Below are positions 1 to 11,823 of a stretch of DNA of 64,000 bases, one piece after another. The position numbers and the translations under genes are program-made. Origin of the DNA: Heliocidaris erythrogramma (Eukaryota; Echinodermata; Echinoidea; Camarodonta; Echinometridae); assembly GCA_025617745.1 (NCBI GenBank), contig CM046870.1, positions 26,662,806-26,726,805 on the forward strand. The letters are read 5' to 3'. The first letter of the stretch is position 1. Each line of letters opens with the position of its first letter. Below the pieces are notes generated by a model. The model searched no databases, had not been told where the DNA came from, and worked only from the letters and a program-made list of their open reading frames with translations.

Positions 1-106
1 GCTATTGGTTAAAGGAGGCCCGGAAATATACAACTTAATGACGTACAATAAATCTCAGAATAGATAGTGGTAGGTAAGTAACTTGTCATCTATAACTATA
101 TACTGC

Positions 107-340
107 AGTGGCGGATCCAGATTTTTTGACAGGAGGGGGCACACGTATGTGTCCAAAACAAAAACAAAAACGAAACAAAAAAAAAGGGAAGAAAGAGAGA
201 GAGAGAGAGAGAGAGAGCGCGCGACTTATTTTCTAGGTGGACGCAATTTTGCCGAGGGGTGGAGGGGGTTACACGCATATAGAGAGTTTTTGGCCGGGAA
301 AGGCACGCGCCCTTGTGCTACTTCCTTGATCCGCCACCGA
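107..340. mobile_element. MITE-like element with GTGGCGGATCCA termini
   Basis: The left end reads cagtggcggatccag and the right end reads ttgatccgccaccgagactg, so the ends are inverted copies around GTGGCGGATCA. The inside holds a GGGGG stretch and a (GA)n microsatellite at about 196-218. CAGNGGCG-type ends recur in this window, for example at 4485, 33293 and 53951, and resemble hAT-type termini; superfamily is inferred. Confidence 0.5.
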
Positions 341-661
341 GACTGGTAGATAAACAAAATGGGCTAGTCAGACCTAATTGAAGATAACAATAACGAGATT
401 TACAATTAAAGGTCCACTCTACAACTGCCCTTAAATTAACATTCACGAGCAAACATACTTGTGCACACTAACGCAGTAGGGTGGACCTATATACTTGAAA
501 AAATATCGCTGTTGTTATCATCGGTTAGGTCTGACACGCCCTTAATGTACGTGCATTGAAGACATTAATTAATATAGTTTTTTACCACTCCTCGATTTCA
601 CGCAAGTCAATATTCTCTAAGATTTATAGAGAGTGACCCCATTGCCGGCATATTAAATCAA

Positions 662-667
662 TTTATT
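662..667 (-). terminator. candidate poly(A) signal for the TRIM-like gene
   Basis: AATAAA on the minus strand about 210 nt after the TAG of the RING/B-box gene. It is the closest canonical signal I found. Position only; no transcript evidence. Confidence 0.35.
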
Positions 668-876
668 GGACGTTACTGACCTCTCTTTAGTTTGACGTGA
701 TTGTGTGTGTCTCGTTAAGAGTTTTATGGAGTTCACGAAATGTACAATTTCTCCCCGTCGTTATCACGTCAGCTATCAGACAAATTCAATTCATGAAGTA
801 TGAACAGTTTATCCGAGTAATGATATCGTTCAAGTGGTCCTACCCAAATGAAAAGTCTCCTTGCCACCTCCCAAGA

Positions 877-1449
877 CTATAACACATTACAGCAGCAACC
901 AATAGTATAATAGTCATTAAGAGAATCGTTGAACATCCTCGACGACGTGATGAACCCTTCCCCAGAGGGCGTCTCATCGCTTCTTGGCCAGTTGATGTCC
1001 ATCTCCTCGGTAAATAAACCAGAAACCTCGACCATACTGTGTTCCTGGGTAGCCGGAATCAAACTGTGAATCCTGGCACACTCCTTGCACATGGCAATCC
1101 GGCACTTTGGACAAAACGACACCACTCCTGCAGGCTTATCTCGGGGACAGGTCCCGCAGAAGTCCAATCCGGGTTTCCCTCTCGCCTCGTGGACGTCCAC
1201 AATCCGCAGGAGGCGATTCAGTTTGAAGTCCTGTTGCAGCCCGGCGACACCCAACGCCGAGAGGGAGGTGTTTTGTCGACACAGTGGGCACTGGATATGG
1301 CTTGGAGGTAAAGGGTTTGGACGCTTCACGGTCTTCTCCAAGCATTTCCGACAGAAGCTGTGATGACACTCTAGAACTCGCGGATCCCGGTACCTCCTAT
1401 AACATATTGTGCATTCCAGTTCTTCTGAAATAGTCTTGTGGAGATCCAT
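877..1449 (-). CDS. RING + B-box (TRIM-like) protein, 190 aa, CaaX-like C-terminus
   Basis: Open frame of 190 codons from ATG at 1449 to TAG at 877. Residues 13-60 form a C3HC4 RING: C13-x2-C16, then CHHSFCRKC, then CPLC. Residues about 98-138 hold a B-box-like zinc module (FCGTC, FCPKC, CKEC, then two histidines). This arrangement is typical of TRIM E3 ubiquitin ligases. TRIM proteins usually continue with a coiled coil and a C-terminal domain; this frame stops after about 50 more residues with none. It ends in CCCNVL, which fits a CaaX prenylation box (C-N-V-L, leucine favouring geranylgeranylation) with two extra cysteines before it. Upstream in the transcript a pyrimidine-rich acceptor-like site (tttctactcag) lies at about 1480, so a 5' untranslated exon is possible. 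It may be a complete short gene or the first exon of a longer TRIM gene with the stop reached by read-through into an intron. RING identification is firm; completeness and prenylation are inferred. Confidence 0.75.
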   Translation of the reverse strand: MDLHKTISEELECTICYRRYRDPRVLECHHSFCRKCLEKTVKRPNPLPPSHIQCPLCRQNTSLSALGVAGLQQDFKLNRLLRIVDVHEARGKPGLDFCGTCPRDKPAGVVSFCPKCRIAMCKECARIHSLIPATQEHSMVEVSGLFTEEMDINWPRSDETPSGEGFITSSRMFNDSLNDYYTIGCCCNVL

Positions 1450-4026
1450 TCCCTTTAGGACCTACTGTTTGTTTTCCATAACCTACATGTACTGAGTAGA
1501 AATGGGTGTTTGTGTATCTGGTTGTTGTTACCAAGCAAACAGTAAAAACATCCTTTACCGTCTTTGACACAATAGAGGCTTAGCTCAGTAGTTAGTTTAT
1601 ATACACGCACTCTCGTTGCCTATTACTAGTAATGCATGTATATTTTCAATTTCGCAACCTTTCAATGTTGCAACCTTAATTGTCAACTACAGAGTAGGTC
1701 TCGAGACAGAAAGTGCCTGGATTCCGGAAGTAAATCCAAATCACGTCCCTTCCGGTTTCAGTGTGTGTAGTAGCCAAGCTAGGTATATAAGCCAGTTCGG
1801 GGTTAGCGCATGGTACAAATGACCACAAATATCCACAGATATTTTAGACATGGAGGGTCCCTTTATGTGCACTTCAGAAAAATAACTCTGGGAGTGATAG
1901 AGGTGCCTCATGAATAGCTTTTGTTTCCCCCTTTAAAAAGAATACTTCCACCTGGATATCATGGAATGCACCATTAGTGCATAATTGAATAATGATTACA
2001 TGACATTCATGAGCACATATCGAATATTAGTGTCAGTGGGTTTTAGAATTTGGTACAGATGACCTTTATCTGCTCATGCTCAGATTGCATCTCCGAAGTG
2101 GCTTATTGCAAACTGTCATGTTTTTTTTTTCATTCCATACTTTGTCCGTGTATACATATATTTTTAAAAACATCAAAAGGAATCCCAAAGAATAGTGGGT
2201 ATACAAGTAAGGTGAACTGTAAAAAGTCGACGACTAACGGTAAATTAAAGCGAACTTATTACTCCCATACATTCTTATTAAATTGTTGGTAAAGCATTTG
2301 ATTTAAAAATACAGCGCATTATATGGTTATGTCACGTAAAGAATCAACCTCATACTGGCAGTGGTAACAATAGTAACTGCACTGGGGGAAAGTTCAGTGG
2401 CAATTGGATATAACTGAATTTGATTATTTCTAGAAAGCAACACCACTGAAAAAAATATCACGGAAAAGTTCCAAATTGTCAACACCATATAATTGTAAAG
2501 GTTCCCCGACAAAAAGGTCACATTAAAACTACATGCATGCATTTTCGATTTCATGATGATTTATTCAAAAAAAAGTGTGTGTGAGATAATATATATACAC
2601 ACACAAAGGTTTTCCAGCACTATTTGATGTGAGGCACAGTTCGGTCATTTTCTCCATCCTCCCTAAAGTACCCTTTCTCATATTGTACAAGTTTATAGGA
2701 AATGTCCTTTTAAAATTGGTCGAAAAAAAATCATCAGGTACTTTTTATCCAATTAGGTAGCGACAATATTTTGTAATGCCTTTGAAATTCCTTCTCTATA
2801 GTAAAATAAATATCTGTGCTACGGTTATTCGTACCGCGGATTCCATTTCCTTTTCCCATTTCTCTTACTCAACGTTGATCGTTCTATTTTTCAGAAAACT
2901 TTCAGGAATGCCCTTTCTAACATTCTAGGATAAATGAATAATATAATACAATTCAAATGCTTTCGTGACGATGTCAAATAACTGTAAAACAGTATCCTTA
3001 AGATACTGAAACAAACATTTCCAGACGCTATATCAGCGCTCACAAAGAACCCATTGGCCACGGAAATCGGGTGGTCAATGTGTAAAGCTTATGGGGATAG
3101 GTGAAGTCAGTAGTCAGGTTAAAGTTGGTTAGCGGAACTATATTCTATATAAAGAAAATAAACTTTTCGTTTTAATACGCCTGAAGCCATTTCTGTCAGT
3201 TAGCCTTAAAAAAAGGAACCCGTTTCTGTCCTCAGTTTCTGCTCTTTCTATCTCCTTCTACTTCTGTTGACGCTCTCTCGCCCCCCCCCCCCCCTCCTCC
3301 CTCTCTCTCTCTTTCCCCTTCTATATCTTTCCCTCCCTCTCTCTCTCTCTCTCTCTCTCTATTAAAAAAAGAGATCGTGATAGTTAGAGAATGGGAATGG
3401 AGAAGAGTAAGTAGGAACATAAGGTGACAAAAGATACACGGGAGAGAAACGTAGAGATAGAGAAGAAACGGGACAGAGAAAGGAAGAGTGGGAGGGAGAG
3501 AGAAAGAGAAAGAGGGAGAGAGAAAGAGGAGGGAGAAAGGAGAGAGAGAGACAAAGAGAAGGAGGGAGAAAGGCAGGGGAAAGAGAGAGAAAGAGAAGGG
3601 GGAATGGGCAGACAGAGAATTACATGATAGCGATAGAGGAAATAGATTAATATACATATAAACAGATAAATATACTCAAAATGAACACGACATGTTCGAA
3701 TATAGTCTTTATTATAATCATTTACACAATATTTTTACCGCATGTGATCTATGTAGTAAATGTGTTATTACATTCCATAAAATTCCAACGACATAATTGC
3801 AGATAAATGTTATAGTAGTGTTCATGAGTAATTTAAAGCTTTGGGTTAAGATCCCACAAATTACAGAAAACTAAATCTATTTCAGAAATGTTCTTTTAAC
3901 GAACAATGACAAACCAAATGTTCATTTTCATATAATGAAATGAAACGTTGTAATCGTTCCGTAAATCAGGCGACAGATTTCTCGTAGAACATGCTCTCTA
4001 TAAAGTGTCAAAGCAAATAAGTCCTG
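1450..4026. other. intergenic, no gene recognised
   Basis: AT-rich non-coding DNA. It holds a poly-C run and (CT)n/(GA)n-rich low-complexity sequence at about 3280-3600, which produces long spurious reading frames of R/E/K or S/L/F on both strands. No splice-compatible coding exon was recognised. Confidence 0.5.
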
Positions 4027-4030
4027 TTAA

Positions 4031-4453
4031 CCCTTTCGAGACAATTGACTACATTTTGTGGTTAGCTCAATAACTTTCGAGTCAGAGCTCTAAAAAATAT
4101 ACCAGAGGCATGAGTAGAAAGAGCAAACATTTCTGCATAATCTGAATCCTTTTTTGTTACATGACCATATTGCGTTTGATGCCAGGAATGTTAAAAACGA
4201 GAATAAGCTTTAAAATTCCTATATTTGGCAACACATTAAGAGTAAGAGGTTCAAAATCATTCTTTTTTAAAAATCAAATTGGCATTTTTTTTCAACTTTT
4301 AGACAAAATTTCTGACCAGCATGTATATTATTTTCAAAGACATTACACCTTATTAGAAACATGTAGCACTAAAAGAAAAATATTATTGTTGCCAATTTGA
4401 AGAATAAAATATGATCAATATTCAGCCCTAAAATAATTCCCGTCAAGAAAGGG
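4031..4453. mobile_element. piggyBac-like MITE flanked by TTAA, copy 1
   Basis: TTAA at 4027-4030 is followed by CCCTTTCGAGAC; the other end reads GTCAAGAAAGGG followed by TTAA at 4454-4457. TTAA duplication plus CCC...GGG termini is the signature of piggyBac-type elements. No transposase frame is present, so it is non-autonomous, about 423 bp. Related copies lie at 9053-9400 (truncated) and 46482-46892. Confidence 0.65.
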
Positions 4454-4484
4454 TTAAAGTTATACTTGCACTATGTCCAGTCCA

Positions 4485-4599
4485 GTGGCGTAGCGAGGGT
4501 ACGGGCACTGAGGGCGCACCGAGATCATTTCTACCCCCTTCTTTCCAAATGCATATAGGGTTGGGCACGTGCCCCCTGTACCCCACGTAGCTACGCAAC
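4485..4599. mobile_element. short MITE with CAGTGGCGTAGC termini
   Basis: Left end cagtggcgtagcgag and right end gtagctacgcaactg are inverted copies, enclosing about 85 bp. It sits just outside the TTAA element ending at 4453. The termini look hAT-like (inferred). Confidence 0.5.
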
Positions 4600-4996
4600 T
4601 GACTTTGTCACGGTAATTGCCGCCACAAAGAAAACCGATAAAAAGCGCCACGCGTATTCTTCTATTCTTTTATCACCATGTCAAAACCTCATTCGGGTTA
4701 ATGTGCCTGCTAGAGCTATGACATTAATAAGTAATTAGTTTTGTGTTACTTGACTTACTCATAATGTGACCGCAACTTAACGTGATTAATATCTCTACAT
4801 CGTATATCAATAAATAATGGTAGGTAATAGACAAAGCGATTCCCCATCTTTAGAGAAATCGGTGTTAAAAAAAGGAAAGTTGAAGCTATGTTGTCTAAAT
4901 CCGTTACCGATCAAATCTACAATTGTAATGTATCTGGTGATTGCATACAGTTGATAGCCTTACTCCAGCTGGGATCAGACAAACCATTAAATAAAA

Positions 4997-5140
4997 TTTC
5001 ATAAAACTTTTAGTCAATAACAAGGTACGATACTTGTTATAAGCTACTGAAACCCTTGCATCTGATTGGCTGAGAGCAAATTTGTTATAGAAATGTGGCA
5101 GCTGTTACTGATAACAAGTTTTATGAAACGGGACCCTGGG
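4997..5140. mobile_element. CCAAT-core MITE, TTTCATAAAACTT terminus type
   Basis: Termini are inverted copies of TTTCATAAAACTTGTTATC (degraded at the left end). The core has the shared sequence gcatctgattggctgagagc, the inverted form of a CCAAT box (AGCCAATCAG). It abuts a second element of the other terminus type directly at 5138-5275. Confidence 0.7.
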
Positions 5141-5275
5141 GCGTTTCATCAAGTGTTTTGTCAGTGATTTTTACCGACAAATTTGCTCTCAGCCAATCAG
5201 ATGCAAGGATTTCAGTAGCTTATAACAGTTGTCGGTAAAACTCACTGACAAAACACTTGATGAAACGCTCCCCAG
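5138..5275. mobile_element. CCAAT-core MITE, GGGGAGCGTTTCATC terminus type
   Basis: Ends ctggggcgtttcatcaagtg and cacttgatgaaacgctcccc are inverted copies. The inside contains the core AGCCAATCAGATGCAAGG and paired TTTTACCGACAA/TTGTCGGTAAAA arms. About 138 bp with no coding capacity. Same family at 26286, 55471, 56757, 57811 and 58082. Confidence 0.75.
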
Positions 5276-7149
5276 AATAATGACCAATTATCTTCGAATT
5301 GCCACAACTCAGACTGCAAGATCAATGTGGATTTCAATGTGGGTATTACGCAAAATTATACAGATATGACAAAGTTATTACATTAATTTGAAAATACTCC
5401 TCCAGTTAGAGTGATATCTACAATAATTCGTACCACAAAAAGAAAGTTCTTCTATCACAGGTATCATGATTATTCCCACTTGAAACATACACTGATTTTC
5501 TCTCATTAAAGTTAAAAGTTGATAAAACTGCTTAAAATGTCAGAGACTTTTGCCTTTATTTTAATAAATGTGTACACTAATTTCACGACCAAGTAAAAAT
5601 TTTAAATATTATGCTGATAAGACCACTCTCGAAAGATATATTTTTTGCTCTTGAAATACGACGTAAGAGCGCTTTGATAAATGTACATGTAGTCTAGATA
5701 ATGTAGCAAAAAACTAGCAATGCATGAAAACACAAAACCAAGTGACGTAGTACTAAATGCTCTAGCGCAGGTAAGTCGATACTTTCATTTTCTATGCTTC
5801 ATTTTCATACTTTTGATCTTTTAATGTTTATTCCTGTCATCCAACACAATACATCGCGATTCATAAATGTCACTTTATATACTTCAAATAGCTAGGTGAC
5901 AGGAATAGAGCATTGTTAGTATCACAATGGATTTCATATACAATGGCTATCTTATTACTAGATACAAAGAAAGGAGTAAATAGACGCAAAAACGAATTGA
6001 CATGAATGTGGTATTGATAGACGCACAGATCTTTCATTTGAATCATCCTACGGTCGAATAAAGCATCCCTTTTATGATGAACTGTTTCCTAATTTTTTGT
6101 TGTTGCTTGTCACTGCCAGCGAAATTTTTAGTGAAAAGGCACCATAAAAATCTAAAGACCCTCCCCCTTTTTTTGGCTTGTCAGAAATGTTCTGAATATC
6201 AATTTGTACCCACTATTTCACAAATTCCTGGATCCGCACCTGATTTTTATAATGACACCATATCATACATGCACATTCACTGTTGAACATTGGTTGTTCG
6301 ATGTTGAATTATGACAGATTGAGACTCAACTTCCTTGAAAAAGACATCTACACGAAAGTGGTTTCAGTTTTGTTCTTTGACCATAAGTATAGTATTTCAT
6401 TCCTTCAAAATAGATACTGGTTGCCCTCGCACATGCAATCACGTCTGAATATATTTAACAGTACTTTCTGGAAATTTATTTATTCAAGAGTGAGCCCCAT
6501 GCCTGACCTAGCAATGAAAAATTGATGAGTCAGCTAGGATGTTTTAATCTGATATGTTTCTGAAATGTATAAAAGAGCCATTCTGAGCCGAAACATTTTT
6601 GTATTTTCTTGACATTCAAAAGAAAAGCACAGGTATGTGGGCAAAGCAAAGCTGTCCAGAGGGGCACCACAAAAGAAAAGGGAATACACCCTACAAAAGG
6701 TATGTTTTTGCATATCTATCACTATTATCTGTAAACGCGCAAAATTGAGGAAACCTTTTGGTTGAAAATCTTTACCTACAAATCATGAGCATTTTAAAGA
6801 TCTTGGCAAAAAAATTTATGAATCTTTTTTATTTACTTTAAAATGTACTCATTTATCATTATTTTTTAATATTTATTTATGTGTACATTTACTTAATAAT
6901 TAATTAATTTTTATCTATTTACTATTTATTCATTCATTTATTTACTAGAATTGTCTGATATGTAAAATATCAGAAGATTGTTTATAGAGAAATTGACGTA
7001 CAACTGAATAGTAAAAAGCCTGAATGGCCATAAAGACGATAGTGTTCAAAGGTGTTATTTATTCCTACTTGTTAGACTATATGGCTTCGCGTCAAAATAT
7101 ACGAGATCAAGATTTTCTGAGCAAAATTTATCATCTGCTAGCAATATGT

Positions 7150-7905
7150 ATCGTCTGCTAGCAATACATGGGGGCTGCCATTTTTTTTATGTGTACAAGA
7201 AGATTTTCTTAATCCAAACGCCCAATTGCCTTTTTCAAAATTAAAAACCCATTTGAGATTGAAAATATAGAATAGATATGTCAATTTATTTTTAAACTGA
7301 AGATTTCCTTATATATTTCTGTTGAAAATCGATATTCGCTTAATAGAAATCTATTTTCTCGATACTGGACGTATGGGACGGAGCAAATTAATTCAAATTT
7401 TATGGATGCTTCTTCCCGGAGCATCTATAGCGGCAAACTATGCATTCACCTGCTTTCGGATAATGGGACTTGAAAAGTCAGAATGCATGCTGCATATATT
7501 ATGTTCTGCTCTGTTTGGCAAACCCAAGAAAATAGATTTTTGTTAAGCAAAACCAGACAATTTAAAAGTATCATTATAAAGATTTAATTTGTATAATACA
7601 TGTAAACACCCACTTTATATTTTTCGTCACATATGGGATTTTAGGTAATGAAGAAAATCAATTTAGGTCTTGGATTCAAAATATCTTCCTGACTGGAACA
7701 TTTCTCAATGGTTCATGTACAACTCCAAATCATCAAGAAAATGGCAGCCCCCATGTAAATGAGTAGGAGACGATACCGGGTGCTGGAATATCTTTATTTA
7801 TACCCTTTTCTGATATCTTATTAGAAAATGATTTAGGCCAATATGTAGGAATATATTACACCTTCCAATATAAGTAAATTTGTAATCAGGGGTTAATTCT
7901 CCTTT
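7150..7905. repeat. dispersed repeat, partial foldback; second copy at 43270-43610
   Basis: The 7565-7905 segment reappears in reverse orientation at 43270-43610 with clear similarity over about 340 bp, including the words catgggggctgccatttt and gggattttaggtaatgaag. A degraded, oppositely oriented third piece lies at 7163-7290, so the locus is a partial foldback. No protein similarity recognised. Confidence 0.6.
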
Positions 7906-8279
7906 AAGAGTTATGGCTCTTTATGTCCTTATTTCTTGATAACATTCCTTGCATAAACTTTTTTATCTGTCAGTATTCACTTAAATCAATTAAATTAATA
8001 CATCTGCATTAAAAAAAACCATAATAATAAAAAATTAAAATTAATAATTTACTTGTTGATGTTCTTTTCTCCTGGAGAAGGGTACGCAAAATTGAGATCT
8101 ACATCTACCACAAAAAAGCACTCTAAAGCGTAACCTCTTAACCACATCAGCTTCTGTGAAATGTCGAATTTTCCATGAAAAGTTCCCAGTTCCTAGTTGC
8201 AATAATTGCAATTATTGGAAGCATACATCAATCACTCCACATCTGTAGTATTGACAATACAATGTATGTAAGCACCGAC

Positions 8280-8675
8280 AAACCTGCTTTAGCAACCACC
8301 TGTATAGAAAGACCACAATTTTTGTTTCCCTTGAAAAGTGTTTCTCATTGAAGCATGCATTATAAAGGAACCTGTACATAAAGACCACCTGCACATACAG
8401 ACTGCTTTTCTTCTCTTCCTCGAGCAGTCTTTATATACAGGTTTCACTGTATAACATTGTGATGATACTCAATTCAAGTCACATGCATTTCCGACTAACT
8501 TTAGTTAAACCTGCTTAGAAAGACCATCTGTCCATAAAGACTTTTTTTAAAGCTGAACATTGTTTCTAAAAGAAACATGTATCACAGGAACCTGTACATA
8601 AAAACCGCCTGAATATAAAGACCAGTGGACCAGTTTTCTTGTCTCTCTTGAGCAGTTTTTACATAAAGGTTGCAT
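8280..8675. repeat. two tandem copies of an 'aaagaccacc' dispersed repeat
   Basis: Segments 8280-8452 and 8507-8675 share the order: aaagaccac, gaaaagtgtttct, cctgtacataaa, gagcagt, acaggtttcactgta. A third copy is at 23765-23936. Non-coding dispersed repeat of unknown class. Confidence 0.6.
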
Positions 8676-9052
8676 TTTATATTTACATTTATGTCCTTAA
8701 AACAAATGGGTCATAACAGAGAAGTTACTTCTTATAAATGTGAGACACATCCCAGTAAATCAATAAATGTACAGTTGGCATGGATGTGCAGCTGGAATGA
8801 TTGAGTTGCCTATAATTATAATGATTAAGTACATTTGGGCAAGTCCAATGAATTTTGTCACATACGCTAACGACTACATCAAAACTTTGGGTATACACAT
8901 GAAATTTGTTATAAAGAACACTGTGACAACAAATTCTCCTTGGAATGAGTGTATGTTGCCACTTCAACCTCTTGTAATTTATTTTTTGTTCACATGAGGT
9001 TCCACTTTACCTGACCATTCCATTAACCCACTGACTACTGGAACCAGGTGAA

Positions 9053-9400
9053 CCCTTTCAAGACAATTGACCACATCTTGTGGTTTGCTCAATAACTTTT
9101 GACTCAGAGATTTAAAAAATATACCAGATGCATGAGTGGAAAGAGCACAAATTTCTGCATATATTATGTCCATATTTGTAGCAAGACCATATTGCGTTTG
9201 ATGCCAGGAATTTTAAAAACGAGAATAAGCTTTAAAATCCTTAAATTGGCAACACATTGAGAGGTTCAAAATCTTTGTTTTTTTATCAAAATTGGCAATT
9301 TGTTTAACTTTGTTTAACAAAATTTGTCGCCATGTATATTGTTTTCAAAGACATTACACCTTATTAGAACCATGTATTACTATGAGAAATATACAATTGG
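9053..9400. mobile_element. truncated piggyBac-like MITE, copy 2
   Basis: Matches the element at 4031-4453 from ccctttcaagacaattgacc through the internal accatattgcgtttgatgcc to the accttattagaaccatgta segment, then similarity stops. The right terminus and TTAA are not recognisable. Confidence 0.6.
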
Positions 9401-9762
9401 AGATTAGTTGCATTTTATTTTGAATTTTAACTACAGGTAACAACTCGCTTGGAAAATAAGCACATTTTAAAACTATTAAACAATTACTTTTGACTTGCAA
9501 ATATAGAAAATTACCTGCAAATACGATTTAAGCATCTACAAGGGAGAAAGGTGCATGATGGGAAAATAATACCCACATATGTTTTCCAAATCCTGTTAAA
9601 AGATGGCACTATTTAGAAGGTTCAGTTTAAAGCAATTTTACTGGTTAAGTATGTTCATTACTCTGTGAAAATTGATAATGGTATTATGATGAAATACTTT
9701 GGACTTGCCCATTTCTGCAATACATCCCATCGCCAATATAACAAAAAACTGCAGGTACTCTT

Positions 9763-9768
9763 TTTATT
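9763..9768 (-). terminator. commd3: poly(A) signal of commd3
   Basis: AATAAA on the minus strand only 17 nt after the TAG ending at 9786. If used, cleavage would fall near 9735-9750 and the 3' UTR would be about 40-50 nt. Confidence 0.5.
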
Positions 9769-9785
9769 TACATCCACGATTACTG

Positions 9786-9848
9786 CTATGAACCTTGTGC
9801 AGCTTTCTCTAGGCTTTTAGTTGCATCCTTGAGTTTTCCAACAAGGTC
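9786..9848 (-). CDS. commd3: commd3 exon 5 (C-terminus and stop)
   Basis: Acceptor tatatcttgcag; codes DLVGKLKDATKSLEKAAQGS then TAG. Matches the conserved C-terminal helix of COMMD3. Only 20 codons, too short for ordinary ORF calling. Confidence 0.9.
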   Translation of the reverse strand, partial: DLVGKLKDATKSLEKAAQGS

Positions 9849-11791
9849 CTGCAAGATATAAAATGGATTGACTTACTTCATATCAAGCCTCGTTCACATG
9901 TGACGCAGTTTTAACCCCTTCCATGCCACCAGATTTTTGAGCAATTGTCAAGGATGAACTTTCAAGAGTTAAATATGAACTTTCAATTAGGGGTGGGAGT
10001 TTCGGGTATTTTTTCAAATCGGGAACCCGACGATTTTTCGGGCGGGTTCCCGGTTACCCGAAAATCATATAACACAAATTACAAGCTTATATTTACCCTT
10101 AAGAAGCTATTAACACTGGGAAAAACTCGAAAGGGCATCACTGCAGTGGGGTGCTACATGGATATTTACATGTAGATATTGAATGGCTGGTCGACGTTAT
10201 CTACCGCCTTGTCATGTTACATACATGAGTTATCATTAAATACTTATTTTCGGGAAACGGGCATGTAATATTTTGACCCAGGACCCGATGCTCTCGGGCG
10301 GGACCCGGGTACCCGGTTTTTAGTCCCAGCACTACTTTCAATGAGTTTTTTCTTGAGTAAACTGGGCAAAGATGTATTACATAGGAATAACATCATATTG
10401 AAGCCACTGGTTTTTTTTATGAGGGAGAATTTTCAAGCCATTCTGAGTGTAAACGAAATGTTTAACACTAAAACTTTTGGGCGGGATTTGCCGCCCACGG
10501 CATGGTAGGGGTTAACACTATGAACATGGCGAACAAAGAAGCGGACAAAATATACAGCTCCTCATTGTACCTTCCACAATTCTCTGGTAGACAAAAGAAC
10601 ATCCCTTCATTGCTACTATGTAAAAATATGTAGAACAGGTGTCACATGCATATTCACCTGTTCTACTTATTTTACATAATAGCAATGAAGGGATGTTCTT
10701 TTGTCTACCAGAACAATTGTGGAGGGTACAATGAGGAGCTGTATATTTTGTCCGCTCTCTTTGTCATAATGTTCATAGTGTAAGGGTAGTGGGCTATCAC
10801 CATTACTACCATTATTAATCATTATTTATCATGTGTCATCCTCCTCCTCGTAACCATCACCATCATCATCATCTTTAACATCATCATCATCTTTAACATC
10901 ATCATCATCATCATGACCATCATCGTCACCATCTTCTTCATCATCATCTTCTTCATCATCATCATCAGAATCAATTGTCATCCTCCTCCATCTCCTCAAC
11001 ATCATTTTTCTCATCATCGTTTCTTATCATTCATCACCATCGTCACTATTCACCAACACCATCACCATCATCATCATCATCATCATTACCATAAGCATCA
11101 CACTCAATTGTCATCCTCATCCTCACCATCGTCATCACCATCTTCATCATTATCAATTGTCATCCTCCTCCATCTCCTCAATATCATTTCTTATCATTCA
11201 TCACCATCATCACAACCACCATCATCATCATCATAATCATCATCATCAGCATCATCATTATTACCATAACCATCACAATCAATTGTCATTCTCATCATCA
11301 CCATTGTCATCATCATCATCTCCATCATCATCATCGGAATCAATTGCCATGCTCCTCCATCTCCTCAACACCATTTTTCTCATCATTTCTTATCATTTAT
11401 CACCATCATCAGCATCACCATCATCACCATCGTCATCATCATCTCCATCATCATCATTAATTGTCATCCTCCTCCATCTCCTCAACATAATTTTTCTCAT
11501 CATTTCTTATCATTCATCACCATCATCACTATTCACCAACACAATCACCATAATCATCATCATCAATTTTTTTCATCATCAATTTTTTTATCATCATCAT
11601 CATCATCATTATCATCACCATAACCATCACAATCAATTGTCATCCTCATCATCAACATTGTCATCATCTTCATCATCATCAGAATCAATTGTCCTCCTCC
11701 TCCATCTCCTCAACATCATTTTTCTCATCATCGTTTCTTATCATTCATCACCATCATCACTATTCACCAACACCATCACCATAATCATCAC

Positions 11792-11823
<32 letters not shown>

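Noticed and set aside
3232-3657. 141-residue Ser/Leu/Phe frame and the opposite Arg/Glu frame
   Set aside because: Caused by CT/GA low-complexity sequence; no domain or splice context.
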